NCBI GenBank assembly: GCA_963642995.1
Contig: CAVIIZ010000034.1
Coordinates: 1 to 13,011 of the forward strand
Direction: 5' to 3'
From: CAVAWX01 sp963642995
GTDB taxonomy: Bacteria; Actinomycetota; Coriobacteriia; Coriobacteriales; QAMH01
DNA length: 13,011 nt
Shown in pieces: positions 5,826 through 10,424 of this stretch (within the stretch, counting starts at the first letter, position 1; the number at the start of each line of letters is the position of its first letter). The notes under the pieces were generated by a model. It did no database searches, had not been told where the DNA came from, and worked only from the letters and a program-made list of their open reading frames with translations. Made by a program: the position numbers and the translations under genes.

Positions 5826-6227
5826 GCAGCATGCAAAACCATCCCCGGCGCCAGAACAATCCATTTCGCAAAACGCGTAGCCGCGGGATTTGAACCCGCG
5901 AGGGGTGAATGTGCCTGCGGCACATTCACAGCCGCAGCACCGGAGGTGCGAGGCGATATAATGTGGGCGCGAAGCGCGCACATTATGTAATCCCCATCCC
6001 TCCGCCAGCAGCATGCAAAACCATCCCCGGCGCCAGAACAATCCATTTCGCAAAACGCGTAGCCGCGGGATTTGAACCCGCGAGGGGTGAATGTGCCTGC
6101 GGCACATTCACAGCCGCAGCACCGGAGGTGCGAGGCGATATAATGTGGGCGCGAAGCGCGCACATTATGTAATCCCCATCCCTCCGCCAGCAGCACGCAA
6201 AACCATCCCCGGCGCCAGGACAATCCA
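5807..6227 (+). repeat. 182-bp tandem repeat starting in the tRNA-Ser 3' end (2.3 copies)
   Basis: Unit 1 is 5807-5988 and unit 2 is 5989-6170; I see no difference between them. A third partial copy, 6171-6227, covers the first 57 bases with two substitutions (atg to acg, agaac to aggac) and then diverges. Each unit starts with the last 19 bases of tRNA-Ser including CCA, continues with about 38 bases of flank, and then has a 125-bp insert rich in palindromes. These are cgcggg-(7)-cccgcg (5882-5900), gtgaatgtgcc-tgc-ggcacattcac (5905-5929), gcacc-gga-ggtgc (5937-5949), and a 13-bp arm with one mismatch around gaa (5958-5986). No protein-coding signal is convincing in either strand. Confidence 0.93.
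5882..5900 (-). other. tRNA T-arm-like relic inside the repeat unit (also at 6064-6082)
   Basis: Read on the minus strand the hairpin is CGCGGG TTCAAAT CCCGCG, that is a T-stem with the standard TTCRANY T-loop. The bases after it (gctacgcg) could be part of an acceptor arm, but no CCA, anticodon arm or D-arm is present. It is therefore at most a fragment of a different tRNA gene in the opposite orientation, or a mimic of one. Confidence 0.4.
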
Positions 6228-6320
6228 GCGGTTTCTTCGCCTTGAACCCGCACCGTATCCCCTTCGCTTTCGTCTAGAATCCACATCACGGCAGTGTCTG
6301 TCACACCGTCGCGGGTGGTG

Positions 6321-6346
6321 CCTTCGTCCGATTTCTAGAACGAAGG
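6321..6346 (+). promoter_or_regulatory. Leader hairpin covering the Shine-Dalgarno of the 40-aa gene
   Basis: ccttcgt (6321-6327) pairs perfectly with acgaagg (6340-6346) around a 12-nt loop. The right arm contains most of the SD AAGGAG (6343-6348) that serves the ATG at 6355. In the folded RNA ribosome access would be reduced. A TAGAAT -10-like word lies at 6275-6280 upstream, without a good -35. Confidence 0.5.
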
Positions 6347-6354
6347 AGATCGCC

Positions 6355-6477
6355 ATGGAGTTTCTTGCAAGCCTTGCAGCCTGCTGCACCATCGCGGGCT
6401 TTGTTCTACGGGTGTCCGACAGGATTCGACGCAAACGCGAGAGGAGGCGGAGAAAGAAGATGATGTCCGAGAAATAG
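6355..6477 (+). CDS. Small membrane-active-like peptide (40 aa), type I toxin-like
   Basis: The ATG at 6355 follows AAGGAG by 6 nt, one of the best ribosome sites in the window, so a product is likely despite the size. Residues 3-20 (FLASLAACCTIAGFVLRV) are hydrophobic enough for one membrane helix. The rest, SDRIRRKRERRRRKKMMSEK, is extremely basic. Short hydrophobic peptides with a charged tail are typical of type I toxin-antitoxin systems (TxpA/BsrG, Ldr, Fst families), although I see no sequence match to a named one. Supporting context is the SD-sequestering leader hairpin, a 10-bp hairpin directly at the stop codon, and a possible opposing promoter at 6569-6564 that could make an antisense RNA. 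It could instead be a harmless small membrane protein. It lies between the tRNA-linked repeats and the NAD-salvage operon. Confidence 0.62.
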   Translation: MEFLASLAACCTIAGFVLRVSDRIRRKRERRRRKKMMSEK

Positions 6478-6504
6478 GAGAGCCGAGTAGGCACCTCGGC
6501 TCTC
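6478..6504 (+). terminator. Hairpin directly after the 40-aa gene
   Basis: gagagccgag (6478-6487) pairs perfectly over 10 bp with ctcggctctc (6495-6504) around a 7-nt loop, beginning at the base after the stop codon. No U-tract follows (tctaaagaaag). It would stabilise the 3' end and could fold equally in a minus-strand transcript. Confidence 0.55.
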
Positions 6505-6563
6505 TAAAGAAAGAGGCGTCACCCGCATAAGAGTTAATGTCGACGGGCGCTGCCGCGTCCCGT

Positions 6564-6594
6564 ATTGTAGCACACGCGCTTCGCCGCGCGGAAA
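6564..6594 (-). promoter_or_regulatory. Candidate minus-strand promoter facing the 40-aa gene
   Basis: On the minus strand TGCTACAAT (extended -10, hexamer 6569-6564) is preceded by TTCCGC (6593-6588) at 18 bp. Transcription would begin near 6557 and run left through the hairpin 6478-6504 and the whole 40-aa gene. The extended -10 is good and the -35 poor. In the plus direction the same site gives only TATTGT (6563-6568), and I could not find a convincing promoter for the operon that starts at 6606. Confidence 0.3.
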
Positions 6595-6605
6595 GGCACG
6601 AGCAC

Positions 6606-8060
6606 ATGCCCCGCAACCTCACCATGATGACCGACCTCTACGAGCTGACCATGGCGCAGGGCTATTGGCGCCGGGGCAAGGCCGACACGCAGGCGTGCTT
6701 CTACGCCTTTTTTCGCGAGAACCCCTTCGGCGGCGGCTATGCGCTGCTGTGCGGCCTGGACCAGGTCGCGCGCCTGGCGCGGGATTTCACCGTCACCCGA
6801 GACGACGTGGACTATCTGGCCGGCTTGCCCGCGCCCGGCGGCGGACGCCTCTTCGACCCCGCCTTCCTCGAGTGGCTGGCCGCGACCCCGCTGTCCGTGG
6901 ACATCGACGCGCCGGCCGAGGGCAGCGTGGTCTTTCCCCGCGAGCCGCTCGTGCGCGTGACGGGCAGCCTCCTGCAATGCCAGCTGCTCGAGCCCGCCAT
7001 CTTGAACGGCGTGAACTTCCAGACCCTCATCGCCACGAAGGCGGCCCGCATCTGCCGCGCCGCGCAAGGCCGCCCCGTGAGCGAGTTCGGCCTGCGCCGC
7101 GCCCAAGGCCCGGACGGCGCGATGAGCGCGAGCCGCGCCGCGTTCGTGGGCGGGTGCGCGAACGTGGCCAACGTGCTCGCGGGCAAGGAGTACGGCATCC
7201 CCGTCTCGGGCACGCACGCGCACAGCTGGGTCATGGCCTTCGACGACGAGCTGGAGGCCTTTCGCGCCTATGTCCGCGCCTTCCCCAACAACGCCGTCTT
7301 GCTCGTGGACACCTACGACGTGGAGCGCGGCGTGCAAAACGCCATCACGGTCGCCCGCGAGATGCGCGCGCGCGGCGAGAGGCTGCTGGCGGTGCGCATC
7401 GATTCCGGCGACCTCGCCTGGCTGTCGAGGAGGGCGCGCGCGATGCTCGATGCGGCCGGCTTTCCCGAGGTGGGCATCGTCTTGTCCAACGACCTCGACG
7501 AATACACCATCGCGTCTTTGAACGAGCAGGGCGCGAGCTACACGGCGCTCGGCGTGGGCACCCACCTGTCCTGCGGCTTCGGCCAGCCCGCGCTCGGCGG
7601 CGTCTACAAGCTGGCCGCCATCCGCGAGCCGCACGGCGCCTGGCAGCCGCGCATGAAGGTGAGCGAGAACACCTGGAAGGTCACCATCCCGGGAGTGCTC
7701 GACACGCGGCGCTACTACCACGGCGACGGCAGCTTCGCCGGCGACCTGATCTTCGACGCCTGCGCGCCCGTGCCCTCCGAGCCCGTCGCGGTGAACCCCC
7801 TCGACGAGACGAGCCGCAAGCATTTTTCCACCGCCTTGCGCAGCGAGGACCTGCTGCGGCCCCTCGTGCGCGACGGCCGCCCCGTGCCCGGCTGCGACCT
7901 GTCGGCGCGCGCCGCGCAGTCGCGCTGCAAGGAGCAATTGGGTAAACTGGACGCTTCGATACAGCGTTTCATGAACCCGCACAGCTACCCTGCGGGCATA
8001 GAGAGCGGTCTGTACGAGCGGCGCACGCAGATGATCATGTCGTTGCGCGGCCTTGGCTAG
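6606..8060 (+). CDS. pncB: Nicotinate phosphoribosyltransferase
   Basis: This 484-residue enzyme (EC 6.3.4.21) joins nicotinate and PRPP, with ATP hydrolysis, to give nicotinate mononucleotide in the Preiss-Handler salvage route to NAD; it is cytosolic. I start at the ATG 6606 (MPRNLTMMTDLYELTMAQGY) because GAAAGG (6591-6596) precedes it and the family begins just there; the frame is open back to 6537. Family motifs are intact: MTDLYELTMAQGYW near the N-terminus, EFGLRRAQGPDG (160-171), SRAAFVGG (176-183), GTHAHSWVM with the key histidines (202-210), LLVDTYDVE (232-240), AVRIDSGDLA (262-271), SNDLDEY (294-300) and GVGTH (316-320). Length is usual for bacterial PncB. It heads a tight cluster with the DegV gene (25 bp gap) and the dehydrogenase-like gene, so co-transcription is likely. 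Confidence 0.95.
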   Translation: MPRNLTMMTDLYELTMAQGYWRRGKADTQACFYAFFRENPFGGGYALLCGLDQVARLARDFTVTRDDVDYLAGLPAPGGGRLFDPAFLEWLAATPLSVDIDAPAEGSVVFPREPLVRVTGSLLQCQLLEPAILNGVNFQTLIATKAARICRAAQGRPVSEFGLRRAQGPDGAMSASRAAFVGGCANVANVLAGKEYGIPVSGTHAHSWVMAFDDELEAFRAYVRAFPNNAVLLVDTYDVERGVQNAITVAREMRARGERLLAVRIDSGDLAWLSRRARAMLDAAGFPEVGIVLSNDLDEYTIASLNEQGASYTALGVGTHLSCGFGQPALGGVYKLAAIREPHGAWQPRMKVSENTWKVTIPGVLDTRRYYHGDGSFAGDLIFDACAPVPSEPVAVNPLDETSRKHFSTALRSEDLLRPLVRDGRPVPGCDLSARAAQSRCKEQLGKLDASIQRFMNPHSYPAGIESGLYERRTQMIMSLRGLG

Positions 8061-8085
8061 CGGAAAGAACAGGGAAGTGGTGCAC

Positions 8086-9084
8086 ATGCAAAGCAAGGTG
8101 AAATGCCGGCTCGTCTTGGACTCGTGCTGCGACCTGCCGGCGCAGGTGCTCGCGGACGCGGGCGTCGAGTACTTCAAGTTCCCCTTCAGCATGAACGACG
8201 GCGAGCATCTCGACGACATGTGGCAGACGATGGAGGGCAAGGAGTTCTTCGGCCGCCTGCGCCGCGGCGAGATCTCGGGCACGGCGCAGATCCCCATCGT
8301 CGAGCTGTCCGAGCGCCTGCAGGAGTGGGCGGCCGACGGCACCCCCACCGTCTACCTCGCGTTTTCCTCCGGGCTGTCCGGCACCTTCGAGACCGTCGAG
8401 CGCCTGGCCGCCGACACGCGCGCCGCGCACCCCGGCTTCGAGTTCTTCGCCGTGGACACGAAGCTGGCCTCCATCGCCGAGGGCCTGCTGGCCTACGAGG
8501 CCATACGCCAGCGCGACCGCGGGCTGTCGGCGGCGCAGCTGGCCGCATGGGCCGAGGAGGCGCGCTGGTTCGTGAACTGCGGCTTCACCATCGACGAGCT
8601 GGAGCACCTGCGGCGCGGCGGGCGCATCCCCGACATGGCGGCCACCGCCGGCGCGAAGCTCAACATCAAGCCCATGCTCGACTTCAACGCAGACGGCACG
8701 CTCAGCTTGGGCGGCGTGGCGCGCGGCCGCAAGAAGGCGCTGAAGGCGCTTGTGGCCGTCTACGACGAGAAGCACCGCGACGGCAACGGCTCCGACGAGA
8801 CGGTGCTCGTGGCGCACGCCGACTGCGAGGGCGACATGCGCTGGGTCGAGGACCATCTGGACCGCCCCGAGGGCAGCGTCCCGCCCATCCACTGCGAGAT
8901 AGGGCCGGTCATCGGCTCGCACGTGGGGCCGGGCATGGTGGCCATCGCCTTTTGGGGCCACGACCGGCGCGAGACCATCTCGATCGCCGACAGGATCGCC
9001 AACAGGCTCGGACGCGGCAAGGACGCGGAGGGCGCGGCCGGTGAAGGCGGCGCGGCTGCCGCCGACGCGGCCGCGGGCGCGTAG
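8086..9084 (+). CDS. DegV family fatty-acid-binding protein
   Basis: The 332-residue start at ATG 8086 is chosen because AGGGAAG (8071-8077) precedes it. DegV proteins bind a fatty acid in the cleft of two alpha/beta domains; FakB members present it to the kinase FakA so that exogenous fatty acids can be phosphorylated and used. Family marks are LVLDSCCDLP (9-18), SGTAQI (64-69; the family's SGTSQ-like carboxylate contact), SSGLSGTF (94-101), VDTKLASIAEG (123-133), LEHLRRGGRI (172-181), NIKPML (193-198) and GPVIGSHVGPGMVA, the C-terminal HxGPG signature. From about residue 310 the C-terminus is a low-complexity Ala/Gly tail that is not part of the fold. No fakA is in the window. It starts 25 bp after pncB and ends 9 bp before the next gene. 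Confidence 0.93.
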   Translation: MQSKVKCRLVLDSCCDLPAQVLADAGVEYFKFPFSMNDGEHLDDMWQTMEGKEFFGRLRRGEISGTAQIPIVELSERLQEWAADGTPTVYLAFSSGLSGTFETVERLAADTRAAHPGFEFFAVDTKLASIAEGLLAYEAIRQRDRGLSAAQLAAWAEEARWFVNCGFTIDELEHLRRGGRIPDMAATAGAKLNIKPMLDFNADGTLSLGGVARGRKKALKALVAVYDEKHRDGNGSDETVLVAHADCEGDMRWVEDHLDRPEGSVPPIHCEIGPVIGSHVGPGMVAIAFWGHDRRETISIADRIANRLGRGKDAEGAAGEGGAAAADAAAGA

Positions 9085-9093
9085 GGCGCGGGC

Positions 9094-10152
9094 ATGGACA
9101 CCATCGACGCCCAGATAGTGTTTTTCGGCGGCGCGGTGAACCCGCCGGCGCTCGAGGCGCTCGTGAACCTGAAGCAGGCGGGCTTTTCCGTGATCGACGC
9201 GCAGCACGACTCGCGCGAGGCCGCCGTCTTGCGCGCGGCGGGCATCCCGCACATCGCAGACCGCGCGACGGCCGTGAACGAGTGCCAGGTCGCGATCAGC
9301 TCGTGCGCGACCAGCGCCGACGTCGAGGAGCTGTACCTGGGCGACGACGGCCTGCTGGAGCTGCTCGATTCCGGCGCCCTGTGCATCGACGCGAGCTTTT
9401 CCTCGCCGCGCCTCGCCCGCGAGATCCAGGCGCTGGCCGCCACGCGCGACATCGCCTTCATCGACGCGCCCATCACCGCGCTCGGCGAAAAGGAGGGGTC
9501 GCTCGTGTTCGTGGGCGGGGATGCGCAGGCCCGCAAGGAGGCGGCGCCCCTTTTCCCCTATCTCGCGCACAGGGTCGTGGCGCAAGACGGCCCGGGCGCG
9601 GGGCAGATGGCGGCGCTCGTGGCCTACGTGGGGCTGGCCGGCTCCATCATGGGCGCGGTCGAGGCCATCTCCATCGGGCACATCGCGGGGTTTTCCGGCT
9701 CGGACGCGGTGAACGCGCTGGCCTCGACGTCGGCCGGCTCGCGCGCGCTGGTCGACTACGCCCCCAAGATGCTCTTGCACGACTACGACGGCCGCATCGA
9801 CGTGCACCGCTTCCTCGACGCGCTCGACGTGGTGCTCGACCTGGCCGAGGAGTGCGACGTGTCCGTCCCGCTGGTCGAGACCGTCTACCAGCTCTCCGAG
9901 CTGCTCTCCACCGTCGGCGGCGACAACCTGAACATCCAGGCGCTGGCCTTGCTCTACGAAGACGAGGAGACCTGCGCGCGCCACGGGCTGGATTGGGCGC
10001 TGGCCGACGAGGAGTGCTACGACGACATGGACGACGAGGACTTCGACCTCGAGGAGTTCCTGCGCTCCCACCTCGGCGGGCGCGGCATCGGGCGCCACGC
10101 CCCGGGCGACGAGCCCCCGTCCGGCTCCGGCGGCTTCTTCAGCAAGAACTAG
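9094..10152 (+). CDS. Beta-hydroxyacid dehydrogenase-like protein, probably non-catalytic
   Basis: This 352-residue protein has the layout of the 3-hydroxyisobutyrate dehydrogenase family (NAD_binding_2 then NAD_binding_11): an opening beta-alpha-beta IVFFGGAVNPPALEALVNLK, a central DAPITALGEKEGSLVFVGGD, then DGPGAGQMAALVAYVGLAGS leading into the all-helical half. Every hallmark is altered. GxGxMG is replaced by GGAVNPP (12-18). The DAPVSGG substrate motif is DAPITAL (124-130). The GxGxxxKxxNN catalytic motif has Ala at 174 where Lys is expected and Ala-Tyr at 177-178 where Asn-Asn is expected. The C-terminus adds an acidic stretch (306-325) and a Gly/Ser tail. It starts 9 bp after degV with a poor SD, suggesting translational coupling. 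I infer a structural or ligand-sensing paralogue rather than an oxidoreductase; an enzyme with unusual chemistry is the alternative. Confidence 0.8.
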   Translation: MDTIDAQIVFFGGAVNPPALEALVNLKQAGFSVIDAQHDSREAAVLRAAGIPHIADRATAVNECQVAISSCATSADVEELYLGDDGLLELLDSGALCIDASFSSPRLAREIQALAATRDIAFIDAPITALGEKEGSLVFVGGDAQARKEAAPLFPYLAHRVVAQDGPGAGQMAALVAYVGLAGSIMGAVEAISIGHIAGFSGSDAVNALASTSAGSRALVDYAPKMLLHDYDGRIDVHRFLDALDVVLDLAEECDVSVPLVETVYQLSELLSTVGGDNLNIQALALLYEDEETCARHGLDWALADEECYDDMDDEDFDLEEFLRSHLGGRGIGRHAPGDEPPSGSGGFFSKN

Positions 10153-10163
10153 CCGCGAAGAAC

Positions 10164-10188
10164 GCGCCGCGGCAAGACCGCGGGGCGC
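10164..10188 (+). terminator. GC-rich hairpin after the operon
   Basis: gcgccgcgg (10164-10172) pairs with ccgcggggcgc (10178-10188), with a two-base bulge and the loop caaga, 11 bp after the last stop codon. No immediate U-tract follows; attttg is at 10201-10206. It is a plausible end for the pncB cluster. Confidence 0.35.
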
Positions 10189-10220
10189 CCGAATATGTGG
10201 ATTTTGTGAAGAGCAAGGCG

Positions 10221-10232
10221 CCCCCCCCCCCC
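10221..10232 (+). repeat. C12 homopolymer upstream of the surface-protein gene
   Basis: Twelve consecutive C residues lie in the 272-bp gap before the surface-protein ATG at 10425. Nearby promoter-like words are TTGTGA (10204-10209) before the tract and TTGTGT (10240-10245) with TCATAT (10264-10269) after it. None of them gives a consensus pair. Confidence 0.9.
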
Positions 10233-10301
10233 TCTCGATTTGTGTTAAGGGGCGCGTGGTGCATCATATGAAGTTATCTAGTTGAAAAAGGCCGACCCCA
10301 T

Positions 10302-10362
10302 GCCGCCCCGCGGGCTTTCCCCGCGCGGTCTCTCGCGGGCGCGGGGAAGGCCGGCGGGCGGC
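10302..10362 (+). promoter_or_regulatory. Long GC-rich leader hairpin before the surface-protein gene
   Basis: The arm 10302-10326 pairs with 10339-10362; the inner ten base pairs (ttccccgcgc with gcgcggggaa) are perfect and the outer part has only small interruptions. If transcription starts near 10275 the hairpin is in the 5' UTR, 46 nt before the SD AGAGGAG (10409-10415). It could stabilise the message or act as an attenuator. No known riboswitch is recognisable. Confidence 0.45.
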
Positions 10363-10424
10363 GCTCGCATCCCCTCCCTCCTTCGGCGGGGGGGCGGCGC
10401 CCCGGGCGGAGAGGAGACGCGGAC

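Noticed and set aside
5709..6304. Open frames on both strands across tRNA-Ser and the 182-bp repeats
   Set aside because: They translate the tRNA and the repeat units, with phrases like GFEPAR that typically come from antisense tRNA T-arms. No ribosome sites support them.
8035..10098. Long minus-strand open frames opposite pncB, degV and the dehydrogenase-like gene (also 6534-8348)
   Set aside because: Their translations are rich in Arg, His, Val, Ala and Gly with no recognisable domain, as expected from the mirror of GC-biased codons. The plus-strand genes have full family motifs and ribosome sites.
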